Source of the DNA: an uncultured Lachnospiraceae bacterium
GTDB taxonomy: Bacteria > Bacillota > Clostridia > Lachnospirales > Lachnospiraceae
Reading direction: 5' to 3'
DNA: 36,693 nucleotides
NCBI GenBank assembly: GCA_947363565.1
Contig: CANAPP010000030.1
Span: 1-36,693, forward strand
A program made the position numbers and the translations under genes. The notes under the pieces were generated by a model, which searched no databases, was not told the DNA's origin, and was given only the letters and a program-made list of their open reading frames with translations. Positions 24,051 through 32,997 of this stretch are shown in pieces (positions within the stretch are counted from its first letter, which is position 1; the number at the start of each line of letters is the position of its first letter).

Positions 24051-25433
24051 TCACCCGACCATGATCTGCTCCTTGGGAAGACTCCTCACTCTGTCCCACG
24101 GATGGGTCTTCCCCGCAAAGGTGAGGACCAACGTCAGCGGCCCCAGCCTTCCCATATACATCAGGATCATCAGGACCGCCTGGCTTGCCGGGCGAAGCTT
24201 CGGCGTCAGGTCTGCCGTAAGTCCCACTGTCCCTACAGCCGAAACCGTCTCATAAAGAACATCAATCAAGGCCACGCTGTCTGGCTCTATGACAAGAACC
24301 GCGATCGTCCCGGTGATAAATACGGCAAACGCTACCATCACCACGCAGAATCCTGTACGGAAATTCGCCACTGAGATCTTGCGCCCCATGCACTCCGTAT
24401 CATTTCCTCCCCGTACAAAGGTCACGCAGGCGAGAAACAGCATGGCAAAAGTGGTCGTTTTCACGCCGCCCGCCGTTCCTCCCGGAGAGCCGCCGATAAA
24501 CATCAATATAGCGCAGAAAAGCTTCGATTCCTCGTACATCGCTCCCTGGGGGAAGGTATAAAAGCCGGCGGTCCTCGTCGTCACCGACTGAAACAGCGAT
24601 GCCATCAGCTTCTGCCCTGCATTCATCCCTCCGATCGTCTCCGGATTGTTATACTCAGAGCAAAAGACAAACAATGTCCCCGCACCGATCAAAATCACGG
24701 TTGTGACGATCGCAAGCTTTGAATGAAGCTTAAGCCGCTTAAACTGCCATCCTCCCGGCAATCGGTCACGGACAGTCTCCCTCACGCTGCCAATCACATC
24801 AAACCACACGGTAAAACCGATACCACTTAAGATGATCAGCAGTATTGTGGTCATATTGACCAGCAGATTCCCCGCATAGCCCGCTAAGCTTTTATCCCCC
24901 AGTATATCAATCCCCGCGTTGCAAAACGCAGACACCGCATGAAAAACAGCGTAGCAGATTCCCCGAAGGATGCCGTACTCCGGCACGAACCGGAAGGCAT
25001 AGAGAAACGCTCCGCCGCCCTCCACCATAAGAGTTCCTATGATCACCTTGCGCACAAGGCCGACGATACCCCCAAGCCGCTGCGCACCGTAAGCCTCCTG
25101 CAGCATGATACGTTCCTTAAGTTCCATCCGCTTTCTCAGCAGAAAGAAAAACAGTGCCGCGCAGGCGATCACTCCAAGGCCGCCGATCTGGACGAGAAGG
25201 AGCAGCACCACTTTCCCGAACACCGTAAACTGGCTGGCCGGCACGATGGTCAAAAGCCCCGTCACGCACACCGCCGACACTGCGGTAAACAGCGCATCCT
25301 TAAATGCAATTGGCTTTATATTGCTCACCGGTAGCCACAAAAGCACTGCACCTAAAAAAATGACACTAAGAAAACCAAGTGCCGTAATGCGGAGAGTATT
25401 CCTTCTGATGCTTTTTCTTTTCTTCACCGTCAT
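24051..25433 (-). CDS. ktrB: KtrB/TrkH-type potassium translocator subunit
   Basis: A 460-aa membrane protein of the Trk/Ktr/HKT superfamily: four membrane-pore-membrane repeats with one selectivity-filter glycine each. The filter segments read SAVCVTGLLT, SAFCNAGIDI, TRTAGFYTF and SAVGTVGLTA. The intramembrane-gate-like Gly-rich part is GSPGGTAGGVKTTT. Size and pairing with a single-RCK partner fit KtrB. The ATG at 25433 is used. A longer frame would need a TTG start inside a perfect hairpin, and AAGGAAG lies upstream of the ATG. It is preceded by leuS on the same strand with a 111-base gap holding that hairpin. Confidence 0.88.
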   Translation of the reverse strand: MTVKKRKSIRRNTLRITALGFLSVIFLGAVLLWLPVSNIKPIAFKDALFTAVSAVCVTGLLTIVPASQFTVFGKVVLLLLVQIGGLGVIACAALFFFLLRKRMELKERIMLQEAYGAQRLGGIVGLVRKVIIGTLMVEGGGAFLYAFRFVPEYGILRGICYAVFHAVSAFCNAGIDILGDKSLAGYAGNLLVNMTTILLIILSGIGFTVWFDVIGSVRETVRDRLPGGWQFKRLKLHSKLAIVTTVILIGAGTLFVFCSEYNNPETIGGMNAGQKLMASLFQSVTTRTAGFYTFPQGAMYEESKLFCAILMFIGGSPGGTAGGVKTTTFAMLFLACVTFVRGGNDTECMGRKISVANFRTGFCVVMVAFAVFITGTIAVLVIEPDSVALIDVLYETVSAVGTVGLTADLTPKLRPASQAVLMILMYMGRLGPLTLVLTFAGKTHPWDRVRSLPKEQIMVG

Positions 25434-25459
25434 TTTTGCGTCTACTTCCTTCTTACAAT

Positions 25460-25492
25460 GGCGCAGATAATACTTCCGCAATTATCTGCGCC
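25460..25492 (-). terminator. Perfect 12-bp hairpin between leuS and ktrB
   Basis: GGCGCAGATAAT (25460-25471) and ATTATCTGCGCC (25481-25492) are exact complements with a 9-base loop. There is no U-tract on the minus strand. It may be a weak leuS terminator, an RNA stability or processing element, or an attenuator in the ktrB leader, 27 bases before the start codon. Confidence 0.5.
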
Positions 25493-25544
25493 AACCTGCA
25501 TGGTATTAATGAAATCTGCATAATCCTGCCGAACTGCTCTTAAC

Positions 25545-27974
25545 TTATTTCTGCACAATATTGATAATCTTCTTCGGCACATAGATCTCTTTCACGACCG
25601 TCCCGGTAAGCTTATCCGCCACCGCCTCTTTCCCGGCAGCGATTGCCTCCTCTTTCGTGCTGTCCGCCGAAATCGAGATGACCGCTCTCGTCTTCCCGTT
25701 GATCTGCACCGGAACCTCGATCTCATCGTCCTTCATGGCCTCCTCGTCGTAAACCGGCCATCCGGCTTTAAATACGCTGCCCTCATGCCCAAGCTGCTCC
25801 CAGATCTCTTCCGCCATATGGGGCGCGAACGGCGAGAGCAGGACTGCCATCGCTGACAGTGTCTCGATATCCACTCCACCTGCTTTCTTAGCAATCTCAA
25901 TCAGGTTATTATTGTGCTCCATAAATCCTGATATCGCGGTATTCAAGCTAAAGCTCTCCAGACGCACGGTGATATCTTTAATCAGCCTGTGGCGCTCCTT
26001 GAGCATCTCTTTCGTAGCATCAACATTCGCCTCTTTGCTGTCCATGACGAGGTTCCACAGACGCTTAAGGAAACGGTTTACACCGTCAATTCCCCGGTCA
26101 TCCCACTCAGCGTCTAATTCCGGCGGCCCTACGAACAGCTCATACATCCGGAGGGAATCACAGCCGTAATCTCTCACCAGGTCGTCCGGCGATACTACAT
26201 TTCCCTTGGACTTGCTCATCTTGATCCCGTTCTTCCCAGTGATCATTCCCTGATTAAACAGTTTCTGGAACGGCTCGTCAAAGTCAATGGCTCCGATATC
26301 GCACAAAAACTTCGTATAGAACCTGGAGTAGAGAAGATGCAGCACTGCATGCTCTACGCCTCCGATATACATATCTACCGGCAGCATGGCATCTGCCTTT
26401 TCCTTTGATACAAGCTCTTTATCATTATGATTATCCACATAGCGCAGGAAATACCAGGAGGAACCCGCCCACTGCGGCATCGTGTTCGTCTCACGCTTTG
26501 CAGCCGCCCCGCATTTCGGGCATTTGCAGTTCACCCACTCGTCAATTGCCGCAAGCGGAGATTCCCCGGTTCCCGTAGGCTCATAGGATTCTACCTCCGG
26601 CAGGCGCAGCGGCAGGTCTTCTTCCGGCACCGGCACATTGCCGCACTCCGGACAGTGTACGATTGGGATTGGCTCGCCCCAGTAGCGCTGGCGGGAGAAC
26701 ACCCAGTCGCGCAGCTTGTAATTCACCGTAGCGCGCCCCATCCCCCACTCTTCAATCATGTGGGGAGCCTCTTTTTTCAGGACCGCGGACTCCATGCCGT
26801 TCCATTTGCCGGAATTGATCATCGTTCCGCTTGCCTCGGTGTAGGCTTCCGTCATATTCTCAATCTCCACCCCGTCCTTTGCGATAACCTGCACGATCGG
26901 GATGTTAAATTTAGTCGCAAACTCAAAGTCACGCTCATCATGGGCAGGCACGCACATGATCGCTCCCGTACCGTAGTCCGCAAGGACATAATCCGACAGC
27001 CAGATCGGCGTCTTCTCGCCGTTTAACGGATTAATCGCATAGCTGCCCGTAAACACGCCGGTCTTTTCCTTATCCTGCATACGGTCTACGTTAGACTTCA
27101 TGGATGCGTCGTAGATATACTTCTCCACTGCCTCCCTCGTCTCATCTGTAGCAAGGGACGCCGCCAAGTCATGTTCCGGCGCAAGCACCATAAAGGTCGC
27201 CCCGTAAAGGGTGTCCGGGCGCGTCGTGTACACGGTAATCTTCTCATCCCGCCCGTCAACCGGGAAATCAACCTCAGCGCCGTAAGATTTCCCGATCCAG
27301 TCGGTCTGCATCTTCTTAACCTTCTCCGGCCAGTCAAGCTTATCAAGGTCACTTAAAAGACGCTCTGCATATGCGGTAATCTTGAGCATCCACTGACGGA
27401 GGTTCTTCTTCGTCACCTCCGCGCCGCAGCGCTCACATTTCCCGTTTACGACCTCTTCATTGGCAAGTCCCGTCTTACAGGACGGACACCAGTTAATGGG
27501 GAACTCCTTCTCGTAGGCAAGCCCTTCCTTGAACATCTTTACGAAAATCCACTGGGTCCACTTGTAAAATGCCGGGTCTGTCGTATTCACTTCCCTGTCC
27601 CAGTCGTAAAGCGCCGCAATCTCATTGATCTGGTGCTTGATATTCTTTACATTCTCCGCCGTGGAAATCGCCGGGTGAACGCCCATCTTGATGGCATAGT
27701 TCTCCGCCGGGAGGCCGAAAGCATCCCATCCCATGGGGTGGATGATATAATAGCCCTGCTGCAGCTTATATCTGCTCCACACGTCGGAGATGACATATCC
27801 TCTCCAATGGCCTACATGAAGGCCGTTTCCTGACGGATAAGGGAACATATCGAGGCAATAATACTTCTCCCTCTTGCTCCCATCCTCATTCTCAGTTACA
27901 TTCACCGGGTTTTTTTCCCAGTTCTCACGCCATTTCTTCTCAATCGCCTTATGATTGTAAGGTATCCTTGACAT
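25545..27974 (-). CDS. leuS: Leucyl-tRNA synthetase
   Basis: LeuS (809 aa, normal bacterial length) charges tRNA-Leu. The class I signatures are present: HIGH-type HVGH in YPSGNGLHVGHWRGY near residue 50, and KMSKSKGN in the C-terminal half. The editing domain shows YTTRPDTLYGATFMVLAPEH. Zinc-ribbon cysteines appear as CPSCKTG...CERCG and CPECG...CPKCG. AAGGAGAG precedes the ATG. Upstream lie a T-box leader, a terminator hairpin and a strong promoter, so expression should respond to uncharged tRNA-Leu. Confidence 0.97.
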   Translation of the reverse strand: MSRIPYNHKAIEKKWRENWEKNPVNVTENEDGSKREKYYCLDMFPYPSGNGLHVGHWRGYVISDVWSRYKLQQGYYIIHPMGWDAFGLPAENYAIKMGVHPAISTAENVKNIKHQINEIAALYDWDREVNTTDPAFYKWTQWIFVKMFKEGLAYEKEFPINWCPSCKTGLANEEVVNGKCERCGAEVTKKNLRQWMLKITAYAERLLSDLDKLDWPEKVKKMQTDWIGKSYGAEVDFPVDGRDEKITVYTTRPDTLYGATFMVLAPEHDLAASLATDETREAVEKYIYDASMKSNVDRMQDKEKTGVFTGSYAINPLNGEKTPIWLSDYVLADYGTGAIMCVPAHDERDFEFATKFNIPIVQVIAKDGVEIENMTEAYTEASGTMINSGKWNGMESAVLKKEAPHMIEEWGMGRATVNYKLRDWVFSRQRYWGEPIPIVHCPECGNVPVPEEDLPLRLPEVESYEPTGTGESPLAAIDEWVNCKCPKCGAAAKRETNTMPQWAGSSWYFLRYVDNHNDKELVSKEKADAMLPVDMYIGGVEHAVLHLLYSRFYTKFLCDIGAIDFDEPFQKLFNQGMITGKNGIKMSKSKGNVVSPDDLVRDYGCDSLRMYELFVGPPELDAEWDDRGIDGVNRFLKRLWNLVMDSKEANVDATKEMLKERHRLIKDITVRLESFSLNTAISGFMEHNNNLIEIAKKAGGVDIETLSAMAVLLSPFAPHMAEEIWEQLGHEGSVFKAGWPVYDEEAMKDDEIEVPVQINGKTRAVISISADSTKEEAIAAGKEAVADKLTGTVVKEIYVPKKIINIVQK

Positions 27975-28289
27975 CGCTTTATTTCTCTCCTTCCGAACCT
28001 GATAAAAGCCTTCTCATCTCCAAGAGACGAAAAGGCTTAACTTCCGTGGTACCACTCTTCTTCATGCGGCTTTACGCCTCATGCACTCATTGTTTCTGTA
28101 ACGGGAAATGCCCGCCCGCACCTACAGACAGCCGACCTGGCCATGCGTTTTACACGGCAGCCAAAGCTTTGTTCAGCACGGGAACTCCGAGGCGAGTTGG
28201 GAGATTTCCGCCTGCTGCCTTGCACCGTCCGGCAGTTCTCTGAAGACATCCCTCTCTTACTAATCCTCTTCATCGTCTTTTCAATATAC
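27975..28289 (-). promoter_or_regulatory. T-box riboswitch leader of leuS
   Basis: The minus-strand leader carries the T-box core AGAGTGGTACCACGG (28044-28058), whose bulge pairs with the tRNA acceptor end. The terminator stem AAGCCTTTTCGTCTC/...GAGAAGGCTT with a T-run lies at 28002-28038. Upstream is a Stem I with an AGTA element (GGATTAGTAAGAG), AGAGAACTGCCG and GGTGCAAGGCAGC. On the 3' side of Stem I, CTC at 28194-28196, in the context CAACTCGCC, is a plausible leucine specifier codon. Uncharged tRNA-Leu would favour the antiterminator and leuS transcription. Confidence 0.92.
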
Positions 28290-28296
28290 GATAAAT

Positions 28297-28325
28297 ATTA
28301 TAGGTAATATGTTAAAATAAGTCAA
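28297..28325 (-). promoter_or_regulatory. Promoter of leuS
   Basis: TTGACT (28320-28325), a 17-base spacer and a consensus TATAAT (28297-28302) on the minus strand, placing the transcript start just ahead of the T-box Stem I. Confidence 0.75.
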
Positions 28326-28349
28326 CCCTGAAGAAATTATTTTTTACGG

Positions 28350-28378
28350 TTGTTCCATACCCCGCTTTAGTGTATAAT
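28350..28378 (+). promoter_or_regulatory. Promoter of the small P-loop gene
   Basis: TTGTTC (28350-28355), a 17-base spacer and TATAAT (28373-28378) on the plus strand, about 60 bases before the coding start and divergent from the leuS promoter. Confidence 0.6.
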
Positions 28379-28437
28379 GAATATAAGTAAAGTTACTGGA
28401 TTTTCAGTAGAATATGATACATAAAGGAGAGTTTGCT

Positions 28438-28860
28438 ATGGTATATTTATTGACAGGTCCGAAAGGCAGCGGAAAAACGCAGCAAATGATTGAACAGGCT
28501 AACAAGAAATCAAAGGAGTGCAACGGCAACGTGGTTCTGATCAAAAAGACACACCGCGATACTGCCAGTGTTGCATTCAATATCCGTACGATCTGTATGG
28601 ATGATTACCCGGCGATCAGGAATATTGACGGATACATTGGATTTTTATATGGGATGTATAGTTCCAATCACGACATCGAATGTGTATTCATCGACGGCAT
28701 CTTAAAGCATGCGGATATTTCCCTTGAGAATGTTCCTGCGTTCATCGACAGGCTGAACCGTATCTCCAAAGAATGCGGCATCGAATTCTATGTGAGCATC
28801 AGCGCTGCAAAAGCGGATTTGGCAGATGTTAATCCTGAAATCTGTGAATATCTGAACTAA
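28438..28860 (+). CDS. Small P-loop NTPase-like protein
   Basis: A 140-aa protein with a Walker A motif at residues 7-14 (GPKGSGKT) directly after the first strand. A likely Walker B, ECVFIDGI, lies at about residue 85, where a hydrophobic strand ends in Asp. The remainder alternates strands and helices. It is much shorter than typical ATPases and has no accessory domain, so it may act as a minimal nucleotide-binding switch or nucleoside-kinase-like protein. AAGGAGAG precedes the ATG at 28438. It is a single-gene unit with its own promoter and terminator, and related stand-alone proteins occur in Lachnospiraceae by my recollection. Function unknown. Confidence 0.75.
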   Translation: MVYLLTGPKGSGKTQQMIEQANKKSKECNGNVVLIKKTHRDTASVAFNIRTICMDDYPAIRNIDGYIGFLYGMYSSNHDIECVFIDGILKHADISLENVPAFIDRLNRISKECGIEFYVSISAAKADLADVNPEICEYLN

Positions 28861-28880
28861 AGCTTTACCATCAAAACGAC

Positions 28881-28920
28881 AAAAAGGAATCCAGGGCAGG
28901 GATGCTTCGGATTCCTTTTT
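28881..28920. terminator. Bidirectional rho-independent terminator
   Basis: AAAAAGGAATCC (28881-28892) and GGATTCCTTTTT (28909-28920) are exact complements around a 16-base loop. The A- and T-runs serve both directions, ending the plus-strand P-loop gene and the minus-strand AEC transporter operon. Confidence 0.85.
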
Positions 28921-28931
28921 TCTGCAAAATA

Positions 28932-29867
28932 TTACGCCAACGTATCATAAAGCATTACCATCAGCGGCATTGTAACGATACAAAAGATAATGGACATCAC
29001 ATTGATGACACTTGCGTACTTAGCGTCCCTGTCATAGATCTGCGCAAGCTGCGTCACCATAGCCGCCGCCGGAGCTGACGTGGCTAAAAATACTACAAGC
29101 AGGATTCCTTTCGCGTCTGCGTGTACTCCCATCTTCGCAATCATTGAAAAGATAACTGCCGTCACCGCCGGATACACAAGAAGCCTGATAAAACAGACAA
29201 AATACGGGCGCTTGCGGCTGAATACCCACTTAAGATCCATATTTCCGATGACCATGCCGATGACAAACATCCCCGCCGTCCCGATCATACTCCCAAATCC
29301 TTCCAGGCAGGTGCCAATCACCTCCGGGATATGGATTCTTGCCGCGAAAAAGAAAGCGCCGGTTATCATCGCCATAATATTCGGGTTCAGCAATACCTTT
29401 TTATAGTTCCAATCTTCCGCCTGCTGCCCGATCGTCCGGCTGGCGTGTGTCCACAGCAGTATCGTCTGGACGATATTGTAAGCATTTGTATAAAACACCC
29501 ATTCTATCCCCATAACTGCAGCTACCAGCGGGATGATCAGATTCCCCGCATTGGTGTAGATCAACGAAGCCTGCTCGATACTGTTTAAGTTAAGCGGCCT
29601 GCGAAAAAGGGCGGTCCAGATGATCATCAGAATATGTACCAGCACAGCGGCCGCCAGAGCAAGCAAAAGCCCCTGTACTTTATCCTTTGTAAGCTCGATC
29701 TGAAAAGAGTAGATGACCATGCAGGGCGAACAGATATAGACGACCATATTGGAGATGACCTTACTGTCCTCACTCTTAAACAGCCCTGCTTTGACACTTG
29801 CATATCCCGCCGCCACGAAAAGAAACAGCGATATGATCTGTTCTGCAAGAAGTATACTTAATCCCAT
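28932..29867 (-). CDS. AEC family transporter (auxin-efflux-carrier-like permease)
   Basis: A 311-aa integral membrane protein with about ten hydrophobic segments, of the AEC family. Bacterial members move organic acids or other small anions, and some (MleP-like) carry malate. Typical elements are the first helix LSILLAEQIISLFLFVAAGY, followed by the SVKAGLFKSEDSKVISNMVVYI turn, a central NAGNLIIPLVAAVMG, and the C-terminal TSAPAAAMVTQLAQIYDRDAKYAS region. AGAGGAG precedes the ATG, which starts two bases after the upstream membrane-protein gene, so the two are co-transcribed. The substrate is unknown. Confidence 0.87.
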   Translation of the reverse strand: MGLSILLAEQIISLFLFVAAGYASVKAGLFKSEDSKVISNMVVYICSPCMVIYSFQIELTKDKVQGLLLALAAAVLVHILMIIWTALFRRPLNLNSIEQASLIYTNAGNLIIPLVAAVMGIEWVFYTNAYNIVQTILLWTHASRTIGQQAEDWNYKKVLLNPNIMAMITGAFFFAARIHIPEVIGTCLEGFGSMIGTAGMFVIGMVIGNMDLKWVFSRKRPYFVCFIRLLVYPAVTAVIFSMIAKMGVHADAKGILLVVFLATSAPAAAMVTQLAQIYDRDAKYASVINVMSIIFCIVTMPLMVMLYDTLA

Positions 29868-29869
29868 AG

Positions 29870-31525
29870 CTACTCCTCTTTATCCTGGCTGTTACCGCCC
29901 GCCGGTACAGGCACGCCCTTCCCGGAAATCTCAAGGGACATAACGGTATTGGCCTTCTCATCTTCCTTATATTCCATCGTAATCTCCTGCCCGGCCTCAC
30001 ACCTTACCACATCGATAAAGTCAACCACCGACGCATCAAAGATATCATCAGACCCTTCCACCATGATATAGTAGTGAGATGTCCCGTCAATGACCGCCTG
30101 GGCGATCTTCGTAATCTTTCCGGTAACTGTCTTGATCTCTCTTGTATCTTTTTCTACTTCCTTTACTCCATTGCTGAACAAAAGCTCCAGATAGTTCTCC
30201 TCGCACTGACTGACACTGTCCCCAATCGCAACAATCTGATATTTCTGTACATTCACCATCGCATATTTTTTCACAAGTCCGGCATCATCCTTAAGAGCGA
30301 TAAAATACGTCGGCTCGTCAGAGATATTGAGAAGAAGCGGGAAGGTAGCCGTATACTTTAAGTTCTGCACCTGTCCTTCCGCCGACGACATGGCCGAGGC
30401 TTCCGTCGCCCCTTCCACTTTATAGTATTTCGTCTCCATCGTCCGCTGGTTAGACAGCATAAACCCTACATTGGACTGGTCGCCGTTTACCGACGTAACA
30501 CCGGTGTACATCCATACATCATCATCTAAAGCAAGATAATTATAACCGTCCGTCGTCTCCAGGCAATCTTTCTGGCTCAATACACTGTTGATAAAGCCAT
30601 GCTTTAACGTTCCGTAATAGTCAAACAACTCCACAAGCAGGTCTGCCGCATAGGCACGGTCAATCCAGGACGGCGCATTCTCAATCTTATAAGTCTTCGT
30701 CTCACCGGTGATGGCATTGCAAAGAACGACCTTTCCCACCGTCTCCCCGCCGAAAAGCCCGATATTATATTTCTTCACCGGAGCCACCCAGTAAGGAACT
30801 CCGCTGTCGTCAATCTCAAAGCTTAAGCCCCCGTAGATATATGTCGGATGCGCAAATCTGAGATGCCGGTAGATATTCCGGTTAAAATATTCACTTGTCG
30901 TATACTTCATCCCTTCTTCAAGCTTTACAAGCTCCGTCGTCTGGGTAGCCATATTGATCCGTATATAAGCCGGTATACCCTCTGACTGGTTTGTAAACCA
31001 CTTGATCAGGCTGGCGTACCGAAGCGGCGACACTCTCACCGGATTATCCTTATAATTGATCTGGGTATAGATATCATCCACCTCAAACTGTGACACCATA
31101 TCTACCATACTTCCCATCTTCCGGTCTCCTAAGATCACTGCTGTATCCCGGTCAAGAAGAGGGATCTTGTCAAAGGATAGCTCCTCGACATCCTCCGTAA
31201 ACTCGCCTTCCTTCACCCTCATCAACTGCTGGTACTTTTTCGCATTAATGATCGGAGAAGATAAAAGTGTCCCGGCAAGATAGATGATCCCAAGCACTGC
31301 GATAAGCATACCGATCGCCCGAAGCCCCTTATTCTCCTTCGCCTCACGCAGTGAGCGCATCTTCCTGCGCCCCATACATGCCAATGCCCCAATGATCAGG
31401 ATAACAAAGATAAAAAACCATGTATCTGAAGAATGGATATTGATCGCGGGCAGTGAAATATAATAATAGATCCCAACTACGATGACAGCCAAAAACGCTG
31501 CCAACACCTTCCATTTTGCTCTCAT
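29870..31525 (-). CDS. Unknown membrane-anchored protein in the trk operon
   Basis: A 551-aa protein I do not assign to a named family. Three membrane segments are seen near the N-terminus (about 6-25, 35-51 and 70-88), separated by a basic strip (GRRKMRSLREAKENK). About 440 residues of soluble, strand-rich sequence follow and end in a short tail with VPVPAGGN. The large domain is Tyr- and Thr-rich with repeats of the type YKVE, YKIEN and YAMVNV, giving a beta-propeller or PepSY-like impression. AGGAGG precedes the ATG at 31525, inside a gap-free run between trkH and the AEC gene. It overlaps the trkH end only upstream of this start. A role beside potassium transport is inferred from position. 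Confidence 0.65.
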   Translation of the reverse strand: MRAKWKVLAAFLAVIVVGIYYYISLPAINIHSSDTWFFIFVILIIGALACMGRRKMRSLREAKENKGLRAIGMLIAVLGIIYLAGTLLSSPIINAKKYQQLMRVKEGEFTEDVEELSFDKIPLLDRDTAVILGDRKMGSMVDMVSQFEVDDIYTQINYKDNPVRVSPLRYASLIKWFTNQSEGIPAYIRINMATQTTELVKLEEGMKYTTSEYFNRNIYRHLRFAHPTYIYGGLSFEIDDSGVPYWVAPVKKYNIGLFGGETVGKVVLCNAITGETKTYKIENAPSWIDRAYAADLLVELFDYYGTLKHGFINSVLSQKDCLETTDGYNYLALDDDVWMYTGVTSVNGDQSNVGFMLSNQRTMETKYYKVEGATEASAMSSAEGQVQNLKYTATFPLLLNISDEPTYFIALKDDAGLVKKYAMVNVQKYQIVAIGDSVSQCEENYLELLFSNGVKEVEKDTREIKTVTGKITKIAQAVIDGTSHYYIMVEGSDDIFDASVVDFIDVVRCEAGQEITMEYKEDEKANTVMSLEISGKGVPVPAGGNSQDKEE

Positions 31526-31538
31526 AACTACCTCCTGT

Positions 31539-32984
31539 CTAAAATTGTTTTCTCCACACCGGAACAGCAAACAGCATCAGGAATGGGAAGATCTCCAGCC
31601 TTCCCGCCAGCATGTCAAAGCAGAACACAAGCTTTGAAAATACGGAAAACTGGGAAAAATTCCCGGCCGGACCCACATCTGCGATTCCCGGCCCGATATT
31701 ATTAAGCGTCGCCATCACGGAGCTGAACGTCGTTGCAAAATCTTTGTTGTCAATCGATACAAGTAAAATAGATCCGATCAGTATCGCCATATATGCCATC
31801 AGGTACGAGCAGACCTTGCGCACCACGTCCGTATTCATCTTCTTACCATTGACCCGGATAATACTTACGGATTTCGGGTGCTTCATCTGCTTAATCTCAC
31901 GTTTGATGCTTTTCAATACGATCAGCACTCTGGCCACTTTAATCCCGCCTCCGGTGGAGGACGCACACGCCCCGCAGATCATCAGCATCAGCAGGATACA
32001 CTGGGAAAACATAGGCCACAGTGCAAAATCTGTGGTGGCAAACCCGGTAGTGGTGATCACTGACCCCACCTGGAATACCGCATAGCGGAAAGCGGTAAGG
32101 ATACTGGGATAACTTCCGCTTAAGTTCATTGTGATAAACGCCGTGGATATGGCAATGATCAGTAAATATGCCCTCAACTCCTCATTCTTCCATACAGGCT
32201 TAAAATCCCGCAGGATCAGCAGGAAAAACAGATTAAAGTTGATTCCGAACAAGATCATAAAGACCGTGATCACTCCGTCGATATAAGCACTCCCAAAATG
32301 CCCCACACTCTCCGCATAGTTAGAAAAACCGCCGGTTCCCGCCGTTCCGAAAGCGTGTACCAGACTGTCAAACACATTCATGCCGCCAAGGAGCAAAAGC
32401 ACCACCTCCAGCGCCGTCATCCCAAAATAGATACCGTAAAGGATCCGAGCCGTGGATGTCATCTTAGGAACCAGCTTTTCTTTCTCCGGCCCCGGCACCT
32501 CCGCCATCATCAAGTACATCGTGCTGCTCTTTTCAAGGCTGGTAAGCACCAGCACAAACACCAGCACTCCCATACCGCCTACCCAGTGGGTAAAGCTTCT
32601 CCAGAAATGCATACACTGCGAGAGCGTCTCAACATCGGGAAGGATAGAAGAACCTGTCGTCGTAAACCCGGAGATCGTCTCAAATAATGCGTCAATATAA
32701 AGCGGTATCTCTCCGGAGATGGTAAAGGGAAGCGCCCCGAACACTGACCACAGGATCCACGCCAGCGCCACGATGACCAGCCCCTCCTTCTGATAGATCT
32801 TTGTCTTTTCCGGCTTCTTTATTCCTGTTAACAGGTACACAAAAAGCAGTATCGCTGACGGGATAAGGAAAGCAATCCCCTCATGTTCCCCATAAAGCGC
32901 ACCCACAAACGCCGGGATAAGTAAAAGCAGCGCCTCCACTCCCAGCATTTTCCCTAATATATACCGTATCATCTTTATGTTCAT
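31539..32984 (-). CDS. trkH: TrkH-type potassium translocator subunit
   Basis: A 481-aa channel-like membrane subunit of the Trk system. The four filter segments read SGFTTTGSSI, GTAGTGGFSNY, VITTTGFATTDF and NNIGPGIADVGP. Long hydrophobic helices connect them, and the gate region is SSTGGGIKVARV. It differs clearly from the KtrB-type protein at 24051 and pairs with a double-RCK TrkA. GGAG lies about 10 bases before the ATG, which begins 13 bases after trkA. It passes on directly to an unknown membrane protein. Confidence 0.9.
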   Translation of the reverse strand: MNIKMIRYILGKMLGVEALLLLIPAFVGALYGEHEGIAFLIPSAILLFVYLLTGIKKPEKTKIYQKEGLVIVALAWILWSVFGALPFTISGEIPLYIDALFETISGFTTTGSSILPDVETLSQCMHFWRSFTHWVGGMGVLVFVLVLTSLEKSSTMYLMMAEVPGPEKEKLVPKMTSTARILYGIYFGMTALEVVLLLLGGMNVFDSLVHAFGTAGTGGFSNYAESVGHFGSAYIDGVITVFMILFGINFNLFFLLILRDFKPVWKNEELRAYLLIIAISTAFITMNLSGSYPSILTAFRYAVFQVGSVITTTGFATTDFALWPMFSQCILLMLMICGACASSTGGGIKVARVLIVLKSIKREIKQMKHPKSVSIIRVNGKKMNTDVVRKVCSYLMAYMAILIGSILLVSIDNKDFATTFSSVMATLNNIGPGIADVGPAGNFSQFSVFSKLVFCFDMLAGRLEIFPFLMLFAVPVWRKQF

Positions 32985-32997
32985 CTTAGCAAGGCTC

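Noticed and set aside
27968-28273. Open frames on both strands across the leuS leader
   Set aside because: The region is accounted for by the T-box core, its Stem I and the terminator. The translations are Cys/Arg-rich and domain-free.
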